Shown here: positions 32,001 through 38,831 of the stretch, in pieces | How the letters are laid out: every line of letters starts with the position of its first letter | Position numbering within the stretch: position 1 is the stretch's first letter | Source of the DNA: Norana najaformis | Lineage: Eukaryota > Annelida > Clitellata > Crassiclitellata > Hormogastridae | Reading direction: 5' to 3' | NCBI GenBank assembly: GCA_964023275.1 | Contig: OZ029916.1 | Coordinates: forward strand, 41,932,896-41,996,895 | Length of the DNA stretch: 64,000 bases | Notes under the pieces: model-generated | Database searches by the model: none | What the model was told of the DNA's origin: nothing | What the model saw: only the letters and a program-made list of their open reading frames with translations | Program-made: the position numbers and the translations under genes

Positions 32001-33636
32001 GCCCAGGAGCCCAACACTGTACTGTGCTGCATCATCAAGATTCCACCAACGCAATACGCAGCCCGAGTTGTGTCCATTCTTTGCATGCTCTCCCAAGGAT
32101 ATGCCCGAATCTAGCGTGCAGCAGAAGCTTAATCTGGAGTTTTCAGGCTCCTGTTACATATTGACTTCAAACAGGAAACCAATTTAGTCCTCTTCACTTC
32201 AGTCTCTGTATTGAGGCACTTTCGTGTTTTCTCTGCTCACATTTTTGTGTTGTGCTTCTGGAGTAGCTCACTCTTGGCAGAGATGTCCTCTTAAATGCGG
32301 CTGCTGATGTCAGTGCCATGATCAGGTAAACGAGCTCAGTGGCCAAGCCCTAGTGCAATTACCGAAGCGTCAGTTTTTCTCGGTATAAAATCCAAGAAAA
32401 TGTCTTATTGGATTAAAATACAAAAAAATGTAAGTAGTGATAGTGCAACCGAACCTAAATGACTTCTATATTCTGCTTCGCTGCGATCACCCTCCAGTAC
32501 AGCACCCTCCACTTTCTTGTTGGTGGCTTTCATTCAGTCCAACTGCTGTCTTACTGCTCAGAGCTCTGTCTAACCATTTGTTGCTTCATGTCCATAATGT
32601 TGCTGCATGAAGTTAAAAGAACCGTTGTGAGTGATCTTAATCGTAAGCTCAAGATTTCTACAGCGCCCAACGAAAGCTAAGTCGCAGGAGCCAGCTTATT
32701 CACAGGCGCTCAGTCAAAAAAATCCATAGGCAAAAGGGTTCAGTTTAAGGTCAAGATCCAGGAGTTGCAGTGTTAAGGTGGAAAGCCATCATATTTACAA
32801 CAAGTGTTCTTTGGTTGACAGACGGAATTAAGATGGCAGATTAAAGAGTTTGATTTTTTGGAGAGAAACGATGCAGGAGAGAGGACAAACGGGAGGGGAG
32901 AATCACAAAGTGTAGAAAGGTGACCTTTGGGGTACGTAAACTGAAGTACGTGTATTGCAGAAGAAAGGCCAAGATGAGGAGAGAATTCCGATATACAGGT
33001 GACCACGAATGACGAATCAATCATCTGACGGCTGTCTTTTGCAATCCGTATCGGAAGATAGACAAAGTGAACATGAGAATCCCGAGATGTAACCACGTGG
33101 TCGCAGAGCTACCCGATATTTAGGCAGGCAGCCATGGAGGAAAAGTCTGGTCTTCTTTTAGCATGTATCCAACCATTTCATAAAGCTCCTTAATGTACCT
33201 TTCAACAGCCCATATGATACTTCTAGCTACTACATCTGTGACGTATAGTGTAGTTTTATACACGTAGCCCTGGTTGCGATGTTTTCAGGCAGAGCTGAAG
33301 CGACTCTACACTCAGCTGCAGATCTACAAGACGAAGACGATGCGGCAGGACAATCCGCATATCTCAAAGCGCCGCGGTGGACGCAAGCAGACGCACCGTC
33401 GCTTCTCGCTCCAGCCCTTCCACAGCAAGCACCGCCACCACCAGTGCAGCGAGCACGGTGAGCACGGCAGCACCGGAGGGGGCGTCCCCGGCGGAGAAAC
33501 GGAGATCTCGCGCACCCCTGAGGAGTCCACGAACAGTGCCGAGGGCGTCTCCATCTACATGGACGAGAGCAGCGTAGCTGAGACTACGGCACGAGTACCT
33601 ACCGTCACTTTCAAGTCCGGGAATAAGGCCAAGTAG
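18392..33636 (+). CDS. GPR158-like: GPR158/GPR179-like class C orphan receptor (ten exons)
   Basis: Exons 18392-19707, 22349-22451, 23647-23973, 24558-24626, 25487-25584, 26318-26553, 27589-27727, 29284-29389, 31157-31342 and 33289-33636 join in frame to 975 residues; every junction has AG/GT and matching phase. Order: hydrophobic signal at ~12-29; Cache-like ectodomain to ~450; EGF-like module (DINQC...CVPL...GSYQCEC, ~452-500); Cys-rich stalk; seven helices (~555-798); a cytoplasmic helix (AELKRLYTQLQIYKTK) and a basic end. The helices match the family in order, e.g. YFEP before helix 3 and HPDYLFLMYF..QLTVTIT in helix 7. In vertebrates GPR158 binds glycine and RGS7-Gbeta5; Drosophila smog is the related fly gene. 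The tail (~175 residues) is far shorter than in vertebrates. Function is inferred from family. Confidence 0.93.
19900..20105. repeat. Degenerate (CCTTA)/(CCTTG) array
   Basis: Imperfect pentamers such as ccttaccttgcc. Open frames here are artefacts. Confidence 0.75.
20185..20320 (+). mobile_element. LINE 3' tail, family D
   Basis: Contains 'gcctatcgattttgttttga', 'gactgagccc...aataagctgg' and the tail 'gagattacgattacgatt'. Just before it, 'ggattcgaacccagatcg' at 20176-20193 resembles an inverted B box, so a SINE head may flank it. Confidence 0.65.
21990..22150 (+). mobile_element. SINE-like dispersed repeat, family F (fragment)
   Basis: Shares 'cgtatgccgaggctagaaaa' and 'gaagtcgctaacacttcat' (with changes) with copies at ~25683-25805, ~28015-28260, ~29010-29250 and ~48780-49110. 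Longer copies end in a reverse tRNA-like head. Confidence 0.5.
22349..22451 (+). CDS. GPR158-like: GPR158-like exon 2: start of the EGF-like module
   Basis: Acceptor catgcgcag|G and donor TCGCAG|gtcact. Its first base completes AG|G (Arg). It reads GVLKVDLDLTAVDINQC and then EVFSATHRCPDKSQ, the segment joining the Cache domain to the EGF-like module. An upstream acceptor at 22288 was rejected because its phase does not fit. Confidence 0.85.
22555..22865. repeat. (CACACCCACT)n minisatellite
   Basis: About 25 variants of a cacacccactcacac unit in intron 2, decaying to cactcattcactc on the right. His/Thr/Pro-rich frames are artefacts. Confidence 0.9.
23315..23605 (+). mobile_element. tRNA-derived SINE, family A (most complete)
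   Basis: Head 'ggcatggtggtctaacggta' at ~23324 resembles an A box, and 'ttgcgggttcgtctcc' at ~23368 resembles a B box. The body continues with 'gcgcacactgtgcctctgtc' and a pyrimidine/GC-mixed end near 'gagatgagcccctcccatac'. It lies about 40 bp upstream of exon 3, inside intron 2. Confidence 0.75.
23647..23973 (+). CDS. GPR158-like: GPR158-like exon 3: EGF-like end, Cys-rich stalk, helix 1
   Basis: Acceptor gcggagttag|TGT and donor ACGAAG|gtatac; 109 codons, phase 0 at both ends. It reads CVPLSAKGFHRGSYQCEC, then FRCLPCRTDCEVCRESSPC, then a hydrophobic helix (IESLCITIGIALTVAIIRL). The spacing and cysteines match the GPR158 stalk (CRPC..PC..C..STPCLV). Confidence 0.92.
24050..24250. repeat. 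~23-bp (CCTATCCCATCCTATTCTGT) minisatellite
   Basis: Seven or eight imperfect units in intron 3, derived from tatcc pentamers. Confidence 0.8.
24255..24415 (+). mobile_element. tRNA-derived SINE, family B
   Basis: Head 'agggcactcagctagtgacg' with the B-box-like 'gggttcgaaggtt'. Body 'actgtgtaggggccttgagc', ending in 'attagatagtggcacgaaat' and an aat microsatellite. Copies are at 37998-38168 (+) and 29437-29620 (-). Confidence 0.75.
24558..24626 (+). CDS. GPR158-like: GPR158-like exon 4: helix 2
   Basis: Acceptor gtatttcag|GTC and donor GCCACG|gtacat; 23 codons, phase 0 at both ends. It reads VMKASFWCLLEIITVGSLLL, equivalent to the IRASG..LLE...GSLLLYF segment of GPR158. Confidence 0.85.
24627..25486 (+). 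other. Intron 4 of the GPR158-like gene
   Basis: A short 5S-rRNA-like segment, 'agttaagcaacgttgagcgt' to 'ggttagtacttggacagctg', lies at ~24752-24793, suggesting a 5S-derived SINE fragment. An AT-rich (TTGAT)-type stretch runs at ~25290-25440. No genes. Confidence 0.5.
25487..25584 (+). CDS. GPR158-like: GPR158-like exon 5: helix 3
   Basis: Acceptor aatacag|TAC and donor TTACAG|gttaga; 32 codons plus AG of an Arg codon. It reads YFEPTELSC followed by WLREVGFAIVYGALVLKVY, closely following the YFEP...WVR.LGFA.VYGT..LK.YR pattern of GPR158. Confidence 0.93.
25683..25805 (+). mobile_element. SINE-like repeat, family F (fragment)
   Basis: Shares 'ggccacctgtcttcataggc' and 'cacttcttacccatggctgc' (with changes) with the copies at 21990 and 28015. 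Confidence 0.45.
25815..26085. repeat. (CTC/CTT/CTG)n trinucleotide array
   Basis: About 270 bases of ctc, ctt and ctg triplets with a short cac run, in intron 5. Glu/Lys- and Gly/Ala-rich minus-strand frames are artefacts. Confidence 0.92.
26318..26553 (+). CDS. GPR158-like: GPR158-like exon 6: helix 4 and second extracellular loop
   Basis: Acceptor tgctttcag|A and donor GAAGTGG|gtcagt; one base, 78 codons, one base. It reads VLAEFQSRKAHRV..., a helix YLCCIVVVVVGYMAAWTAV, then MCQSTWWDYVVEV, paralleling the MC..DRWDY of GPR158. The conserved loop Cys is present. Confidence 0.92.
27008..27180 (+). mobile_element. tRNA-derived SINE, family A
   Basis: Head 'ggcggcacgatcggtagcac' with the B-box-like 'gcgagttcgagctt'. 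Body 'attgttcgcgcacacttgtc' and 'tctgtcaccaagcgtttggt'. It lies in intron 6. Confidence 0.75.
27225..27480. repeat. 17-bp tandem repeat, about 14 copies
   Basis: Unit gtacgtattcaatgtgt, nearly perfect in the middle and decaying on both sides, in intron 6. Because 17 is not a multiple of three, all three plus frames stay open with a 17-residue period. Confidence 0.95.
27589..27727 (+). CDS. GPR158-like: GPR158-like exon 7: helix 5 and start of helix 6
   Basis: Acceptor tattgatag|GT and donor ACCAG|gtcagc; two bases, 45 codons, two bases. It reads EFLFMAFSIYICYRARSAPS, then ITLAIYNETLVSAAFYITR. This mirrors AEFLFLLWGVYLCY..R..PS and VHNEL...A.FHTIR of GPR158. Confidence 0.94.
27770..27950. repeat. 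GAGGCAGG/GAGACA purine-rich simple repeat
   Basis: Runs of agaggcagggaagttg (three copies) and gagacagagag in intron 7. Confidence 0.7.
28015..28262 (-). mobile_element. tRNA-headed SINE, family F (reverse)
   Basis: Contains 'tagcgacttcattttcttag', 'cctcggcatatgagggcgtg' and 'ccgcgtgatctttccactga', then the inverted tRNA-like head with 'ggggatttcaacacccgacc' and 'aactagactatcgtgccc'. It parallels 29010-29250, where the inverted B box 'gttgaaccccg' is clearer. Confidence 0.65.
28763..28965 (-). mobile_element. LINE 3' end, family E (reverse)
   Basis: Starts 'ctacaacgccgttatcataa' and continues to 'gatgagtcttatgtttcgac' and 'ctgaatgacatctgagaact', shared with copies at 8430, 31566 and 37366. 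Confidence 0.65.
29010..29250 (-). mobile_element. tRNA-headed SINE, family F (reverse)
   Basis: Body 'cctcgccgtctgatcttccc' and 'actgacagtgtacggtcagt'. The inverted head has 'gagcagttgaaccccgatat' (B box) and 'cacgctaaccactagactac' (A box). It ends ~35 bp before exon 8. Confidence 0.7.
29284..29389 (+). CDS. GPR158-like: GPR158-like exon 8: end of helix 6, helix 7
   Basis: Acceptor tgttttag|G and donor CCAAAG|gtgcgc; one base and 35 codons. It reads HFLLFAIHPDYLFLMYF, then QLTVTITMILILGPK. This corresponds to the helix 7 region of GPR158 (QPDWMLMLYF....LTVTVTI..L.IPK). Confidence 0.93.
29437..29620 (-). mobile_element. tRNA-derived SINE, family B (reverse)
   Basis: Starts 'ttaagcgccactatctaatg' (inverted tail) and ends with the inverted head 'ggctcgaacccgtgctctcc' (B box) and 'gcgctctatccaaccagcta' (A-box side). 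It lies in intron 8. Confidence 0.75.
29620..29785 (+). mobile_element. LINE 3' end, diverged family E
   Basis: Contains 'gaactcaccctggaatttcg', similar to 14325-14340, then 'cccatcgactgatgtcttga' and the pentamer tail 'aaattagattagattcg'. Confidence 0.5.
29985..30205 (-). mobile_element. RTE-like LINE C-terminal remnant (reverse)
   Basis: On the minus strand a frame reads RGRQQKTWMDNIREDLEGMK, then MREARDKISDREQWRRQVED. This is the RGR-W-DNI...A-DR-QWR signature of LINE polyprotein ends, followed by a stop and a (GAA)n tail. A further shared-looking segment with 'gcccagggcttcccctggac' and a G-rich end continues to ~30490 and may be part of the same or another element. Confidence 0.7.
31157..31342 (+). 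CDS. GPR158-like: GPR158-like exon 9: juxtamembrane tail
   Basis: Acceptor tctcttgcag|ATC and donor ATTAGG|gtcagc; 62 codons, phase 0 at both ends. It begins IWYSHQP and ends EINLADMNPEDIR. In GPR158 the equivalent segment follows helix 7 (FWY...) and ends in an acidic L..EDI.. helix start. Confidence 0.88.
31384..31450 (+). repeat. Short dispersed repeat
   Basis: 'gcgccagtcccaagcctgga' through 'taaagtaggagggtgacgtc' reappears inverted at ~20517-20560, and the neighbouring 'catcttatggcatcaaaggc' type segment recurs near 20980. Nature unknown. Confidence 0.4.
31566..31810 (-). mobile_element. LINE 3' end, family E (reverse), interrupted by a MITE
   Basis: 'ttctatagcgccgttatcat' to 'agaaccgggcagtgaattcc', matching 8430, 28763 and 37366. 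It is broken at ~31811 by the palindromic element described next. It lies in intron 9. Confidence 0.65.
31811..31999. mobile_element. 189-bp MITE with terminal inverted repeats and 9-bp TSD
   Basis: The ends gcatatt(gt/ac)gaaaatac are inverted copies that continue for ~36 bp. The 9-mer cgcccagga flanks both sides (31802-31810 and 32000-32008). The left arm sequence at 31820-31852 recurs directly at 31930, where it faces its perfect reverse complement (27-nt arms, 7-nt loop). A central inverted pair tcaaccaatcagaag/cttctgattggttga also occurs. A 9-bp duplication suits Mutator-like elements, but no transposase is present. Confidence 0.7.
32637..32800 (-). mobile_element. LINE 3' end, family D (reverse)
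   Basis: Starts 'atcgtaagctcaagatttct' and 'acagcgcccaacgaaagcta', then 'cacaggcgctcagtcaaaaa' and 'ggcaaaagggttcagtttaa', as in the copies at 37610 and 42180. LINE-derived sequence may continue to ~33120. It lies in intron 9. Confidence 0.65.
33289..33636 (+). CDS. GPR158-like: GPR158-like exon 10: cytoplasmic helix and C-terminus
   Basis: Acceptor gatgttttcag|GCA; 115 codons and a TAG stop. It starts AELKRLYTQLQIYKTKTMRQ, matching EELKKLYSQLEVYKTKKM of GPR158, then NPHISKRRGGRK, a basic His/Arg-rich stretch and an acidic/Ser-rich end (VTFKSGNKAK). There is no further exon for the long vertebrate-type tail: the stop lies within this open exon. Confidence 0.94.
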   Translation, partial: AELKRLYTQLQIYKTKTMRQDNPHISKRRGGRKQTHRRFSLQPFHSKHRHHQCSEHGEHGSTGGGVPGGETEISRTPEESTNSAEGVSIYMDESSVAETTARVPTVTFKSGNKAK

Positions 33637-33639
33637 AAT

Positions 33640-34030
33640 CAACCATCCAACCAGCCAGCCCTATACTGCCTCTTCGATCCACCTCCACGTCTACACCCAC
33701 CCTCCCACTGACACAGTCGTTCCCTGAACCCTCCCACCGATTCATCCATCGATCCCACTCACCCCGTCACACATACACCCACCCTCATACATCCTCTTGT
33801 ACTGTCGTGTTTATCCCAACACTCATACCACCACCCACTCATCCACTCTCCTGTCTACTCCAACATCGTTTTGCTCCCCAAGCTACCCAAACACCGAACC
33901 AAAGCCGATTATTTTCTTTGTTTTCTAGCACCCCCCACTTATCCACTCAGCTACACACCCACACTGGTTGTTTAAATAATCAGTAACACACATTCACCAT
34001 CGTTGATCATTTCCCCATTCTGCATGGCGT
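33640..34030 (+). repeat. CCACCC/CCATCC-rich 3' flank
   Basis: C-rich imperfect repeats of cccac and ccatc directly after the stop codon, probably within the 3' untranslated region. No nearby AATAAA is seen; the first clear one is at ~34881. Confidence 0.5.
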
Positions 34031-34212
34031 CGGACACCATGGCCGATTGGTTAAGCGTTCGTCTGTTAACGCTGACTGTAGAGGTTCGAATCCAGGGCCA
34101 GAACCTGGGCAGTCTGAAGGGGCTCACAACTGTTGAGTGCCATAGACTAATGCCTTGTCATCATATTTTGGCACTACAAGAGTCGTTCCTTGTTTAAGAA
34201 CTCACGGCGCCA
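34030..34212 (+). mobile_element. tRNA-derived SINE (tRNA-Leu/Ser-like head)
   Basis: 'ccatggccgattggttaagc' resembles a tRNA 5' half with an A box, and 'gaggttcgaatccaggg' is a near-perfect B box. The downstream body 'gggcagtctgaaggggctca' and the end 'ggcactacaagagtcg' are not tRNA-like, so this is a SINE and not a tRNA gene. Confidence 0.7.
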
Positions 34213-34229
34213 TCTCATCGAATCTCTCC

Positions 34230-34440
34230 CTGCATACCTCTATCCTTCCCTACCTACCTCCATCCTTACTCGACTTTTGCCTGCCTCCATGCGTCCGTCA
34301 CTTCCTCCCTCTGACCCTGCCTTGGTCCCTCCCTCGTTCCCACTCCTTTTTCCCTCATTCCCTCTCTTTCACCATACTTCCCTTCCATCCCTCCCATCAT
34401 CCATCCCTCCATTCCTTCCTTATATCCCAGGCCACCCGGC
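34230..34440. repeat. CTCCCTC/CCATCC low-complexity tract
   Basis: Pyrimidine-rich imperfect repeats. A (CAT/CGT)n tract follows at ~34590-34680. Then 34700-36500 is AT-rich, with a tattta/gcatat-rich part at ~34725-34850 and no supported gene. Confidence 0.65.
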
Positions 34441-35764
34441 GTCTGTAGGGGTGATGAGGGCCGAGAGGTCGAAAGGTCAAGGGTGAAAGATCGAGCAGTA
34501 CTTCCTCGACGTTGAGTTAACGGTCGGAGCTGATGATAACGGCCGTTGCACGAGGTGCGGATCGCGCAGCAGCTTAGAAGCGATGTCGTCGTTGCACATT
34601 ATCATTATCGTCGTCGTCATCATCACCCACGTTGTCATTATCATCTGCATCATCATCATCATTATCGTCGTCGTCATATTACGGTCCATCTGGTCTACGG
34701 ATGTATAAAAACTGCATTTATTTTAAATACATATAATATATGCATATATCACGATAAACCTGCATATATTTGCCTAGATTTGCCAATTTTATGCATAGGC
34801 CAATATGCATATAATGTCCATATTTGCATATGTTCTGCATACGCATGTATCAACTAAAAATACTTCACATTTTCTTTACTAATAAATGGTGAAGTTATAC
34901 TTCCAGCTACTACATCTGTGAAATGTAGTGTCGTTTTATACACCTTGTTTGCTAAATCATTTACTTACTTTCTGAGCAGTAAAAGTATGTAATCTACCAC
35001 ATATATATATATACTCTTCGGCTGATAAATATTGTTACTCATTTACAAAAACTCATTTACGTATTTTATTTAATTTAAATTTTAACATTTACAACGGTCT
35101 ATTAAAAAGGGCATGAAAATTTTTCAATTAATTTCTATTAGCTTATTTTACTTGCTGTCTTTGTTTATTTATTTATAAACGTTGTAACTGTTTACAGCGA
35201 TCTTGTTTATAAATTAGTTTAAATAAACGCGTAAGCTTGTCTACGCAGTGCTCGAAGTTGTATATAACTACAGCGACTATTGATTTTAGAAGACATTGAG
35301 TTTCAGGAGAATATTTCATTCAAACCTCAAAATCAAACTCGTTAAAGTTTCTTATCACAATTAAATTTTCCTTTTTGCATCGTATTGTCAACATCCACGA
35401 CACTATGAATACTTCCTGATAGAGCATTCAAGTTACTCTCTTGACCTATTTCGATTTCAACTATTTACATTACATTAGGCCATTAGATTGCATTAAGTTA
35501 CGTAAGTTAGTTATCCAGGCACTTGATATAGCGCTATTTAGGTACCTCACAAAAGCGCCGAATACTCTAGCCTTGATTATGTTAAATTAATTCAGAACAA
35601 AACGTTTGTCATTGCTTAGATTACAAGGAGTCACCACTGGTGAGCCCCGCATACACGAAGAGCCCAACCGACGGAGTGTCATCCAGAGTTAACAGATGAC
35701 ATGAAGTGATTATATGGAACCTTATGAAACAGTCGCCGTAGAAGTCGTTTGATTACAATGACAT

Positions 35765-35818
35765 AAGTTGATTTGGATTAGATTTGATTAGATTAAGTAG
35801 ATTAGATTAGATTGGATT
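35765..35818. repeat. (GATTA)n pentamer tail
   Basis: gattagatttgattagattaag-type pentamers following 'gccgtagaagtcgtttgatt', the same layout as the LINE family E tail at ~53140-53240. Confidence 0.5.
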
Positions 35819-36794
35819 CGTGTGATGAGCTGTCCATTTACTGCCATAGACTTTGCCAGAGTCATCCTCCCACGCATAGATTGCAGGATGTAGCTACCAT
35901 ACAAGCCAGGGCAAGTGAGTTGGAGTTCAACATTAATATACCCATCTTTATAACCTTTGCAAGCTTTCGTTGCATATCTACTGGGAAGTTAAATCTGTCC
36001 CAGTCAAAGAACACCTTTACACAGACCACATCCGGGATGTAGACACAGGTGTAGGCCTATACAATAAACAAAAAACGAAAAACGACTTAAGTCTGTTTTA
36101 ATGTATTAGCTCTGCCCGATCACAAAAGCGAGCGACTCAGTGCTTTTTCAGACGGAACCCTCCGGAACGGCGCTCGGGCACCTTTTTTCGGCTAATAAAA
36201 AATAATTTAGTTTTTAATAAAAGAATTGTGTTACTAAGTTATTTTAATTATGTAATATAATGTAACTTATTTTAATTCAATTTCAGTGTTCACAACTTTA
36301 CACTGTTCAGTGTTTATTGATAATTAATGAAATTTTAGCACATTGTTCAGTTCCGGAACCTTTTTTCTAGAAATAAGCCCTGCTACAACTAATAGCCCAG
36401 TCTTGAAAATTATTATGAGGTAAACCAATTCCTAGTAATATCAAACTGAAATGGCCCTGTCCCATTAGTGAAAGTGGTCGAGTGAAAAATCCTTGGAAAC
36501 TGATTTCATTCATTCATTCGTTCAATTTGAAATTTGCCTCTTTATAGTATCTACTCGGAAAAGTCAATATCTCGAATTTGTGTACAGAGGCAGAAGTTGA
36601 AGCCGAGAATTTCATGTTTCCGTCAAAAAGTAAAATAGAAAAAATAGTGTTCCACATCCTATAATGGGTTCTAGGGGAGGCACTCATTTTCTGTTTTTGG
36701 GCTCTTGCAAAGGACTGATCCGAAGGTCTTGCGGACAGGGAAATGTATCGTGGAACTTGCGGTTTACCTAGCAGCACCCGCCGGAACTAAATCA

Positions 36795-36915
36795 TTCCGC
36801 TTTGTCTGAGAGATAAGTGCGCGCGAACAACCTGCCCAGGTTCGTTACACGGAGTCCGCTCAAAAGGCTCGAACCCATACAAGTTGGAATACAGAACGAG
36901 CGCGGCACTAAACAG
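36795..36915 (-). mobile_element. tRNA-derived SINE, family A (reverse, partial)
   Basis: 'gataagtgcgcgcgaacaac', 'ctgcccaggttcgttacacg' and 'aaaaggctcgaacccataca' (inverted B box) parallel 3905-4010. Confidence 0.6.
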
Positions 36916-36919
36916 ACCT

Positions 36920-37365
36920 CACACTAAATGATGTTAGAGGTCGATAAGAACAAAAAATTCTTTCGTAGGCGAATGAAGGTGCGCTGCTGCTAGATTGAGG
37001 AGCTAATCAATAAGGAAAAGTCACACCAGTCTTACCTCGATTCCTATTGTCACCACCTGGCGAGTATTCAAGACATCATAAACACATCCAGCCTTAGCAT
37101 CCCACTTGCCCTCTTGACCAGACATCTTTGGATTTCTACTGGCACTTGAGATGACCCAAACCTCGGTTCTCACGGATTTGATTTGACCAAACACTGTGAA
37201 TAACCTGGTCAATGGAATTTGCTTTCTGAGGCGCCGAGAAATTTCGAAGATTTACCATACATCACATTAGTGGTCGATCGAATGTCAGCAGCTGCCAGCA
37301 GATTTTGGAATTCGTTATCGGTGTCACATAAGACTAGATTAATAAACTAATCTAATCTGGAAACT
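36920..37365. other. Intergenic sequence; one unassigned minus-strand frame
   Basis: A minus-strand frame at 37021-37212 (..VWVISSASRNPKMSGQEGKW..) has reasonable composition but no family I recognise and no clear splice partners. Treated as non-genic. Confidence 0.3.
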
Positions 37366-37605
37366 TCTGTAGCGCTGTTATAGTAATGCACTCAAAACAC
37401 GAATTGATGGTCGCTTCCAAGCAAAGGCCCATTCCAAAATGACGTGGACAGAACTATACTCGAGGTCGGTGAGGCCCAGAGACCGAAAAACTATCTGCGG
37501 AGGATAAGCATTCCGAAAAGATGAGACTTCAGCCTAACGACATCACAAAACTTGCAGACCAGTCAGAAACGCTTGGCGAATTCCAGAGGCTTGGGCCAGC
37601 GATCG
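37366..37605 (-). mobile_element. LINE 3' end, family E (reverse)
   Basis: 'cttctgtagcgctgttatag', 'taatgcactcaaaacacgaa', then 'ggcgaattccagaggcttgg'; diverged from the other copies. Confidence 0.6.
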
Positions 37606-37609
37606 AGAT

Positions 37610-37930
37610 ATCGTAATCGTAATCCCAAGATTTAAACGAAAGCCACATCACGGAGGCCAGCTTAATCACAAGCGCTCAGTCAAAACAAAGTCGATAGGAA
37701 AAAAGGGTTCGGTTCCAGGTCAAGATCCAAGAGTCATGCAGACACAGCGTGGCAGCTACCGATGTTTGGGCTTGGAGCGGAAAGAGAGATGAGGAAGAAG
37801 TGGAGTCGAGATAGGATCTGTGAAAGAGGAATAGACCGAGAACCCTGTACGGATCTGGCTCGGGGTACAACAAGGTTCAAAGCATCGATTGAGCGGCTGC
37901 AATATTTGTTATTAATCAACGTCAATAAAA
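37610..37930 (-). mobile_element. LINE 3' end, family D (reverse)
   Basis: Begins 'tatcgtaatcgtaatcccaa', then 'aaaacaaagtcgataggaaa' and 'ggttccaggtcaagatccaa'. It extends into LINE C-terminal coding remnants (minus-strand NKYCSRSIDALNLVVPRARS). It parallels 42180-42720. Confidence 0.65.
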
Positions 37931-37997
37931 AAGAGATTCAGTTCTGTATTTATTTTTGTTTTGACAGAAACTTCTCTATCCCATGGTTTTACCACGG

Positions 37998-38168
37998 GTC
38001 ATGGTAGCCTACTGGATAGAGGGCTTGGTTAGTAACGCGGAGAGAACGGGCTCGGGCCTCCCTTCAGACGGCTACTGTGTAGGGGCCTTGAGCAAGTCCT
38101 TCACTCACAATTGTCCAGCGCCATCGATTGATACTTAGTCATTAGATAGTGGCGCTTAATAAATACAG
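37998..38168 (+). mobile_element. tRNA-derived SINE, family B
   Basis: Head 'tagcctactggatagagggc', body 'actgtgtaggggccttgagc', tail 'gatagtggcgcttaataaat'. Nearly collinear with 24255-24415. Confidence 0.8.
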
Positions 38169-38448
38169 AAATATATATCTCTTGTGACGTTGACTTAGTG
38201 CTATGAAGTGCACTCTTCATTGTCAACAAGATAAAGTAATTGGAGCAAGACACTTTGCAGTTCTCTTGTCTGATATGAGAAAGATGCTAACCTTGGGTCA
38301 GCATTGTACTTCAAACTTTCGTCGTTAGAGGAGTACAAGGAACCAACGCTTGAGGCAACTGTGCTTTCGCTTATGTATCTGGGCAATTGTCTGAACCTTA
38401 CTGGAACTTCACAGTCCCCGTGTTCTTGTGTGTTTGCGTCACTGTGTC

Positions 38449-38454
38449 TTTATT
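38449..38454 (-). terminator. Candidate poly(A) signal of the ROCO gene
   Basis: tttatt on the plus strand is AATAAA on the minus strand, 378 bases downstream of the ROCO stop codon. It is the only perfect hexamer I found within 400 bases downstream. Confidence 0.35.
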
Positions 38455-38599
38455 GTGATGTGTCTCTTTGGGTATCTGTCTTTGCATCTTTGCATGCCTG
38501 CTGCGCATTTACGTGTCAGGATTTGCCCTAACTGCAGCTGAGAACAAATCTATAAGGCCACCAGAATGAGCCTTTGTGTATCGATGCATCTATGTGCGC

Positions 38600-38785
38600 A
38601 TGTCTGCATCCTTGTTTTTGTGTCCTTGTTTCTGTGTCCTTGTTTCTGTGTCCTTGTTCTTGTGCCCTTGCTTTTATATCCTTGTTTTTATGTCTTTGTT
38701 TTATGTCTTTGTTTTATGTCTTTGTTTTGTGTCCTTGTTCTTGTGTCCTTGTTTTTGTGTCTTTGTGTTTTTGTACTTGTGTTCT
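38600..38785. repeat. (TTTGTGTCCTTG)n minisatellite
   Basis: About 14 imperfect copies of a 12-13-bp ttgtttctgtgtcc unit just downstream of the ROCO stop codon, so probably in its 3' untranslated region. Cys/Leu/Phe-rich plus-strand frames are artefacts. Confidence 0.85.
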
Positions 38786-38831
38786 TTCTGTGTGCATATA
38801 ATATGTCCCTGTGTTTTGGGGTGGGTTTGTT

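Noticed and set aside
34030..34100. Functional tRNA gene
   Set aside because: A- and B-box-like motifs are present but the arms do not fold into a full cloverleaf, and a SINE-type body follows. The same reasoning applies to the tRNA-like heads at 23315, 24255 and 16645.
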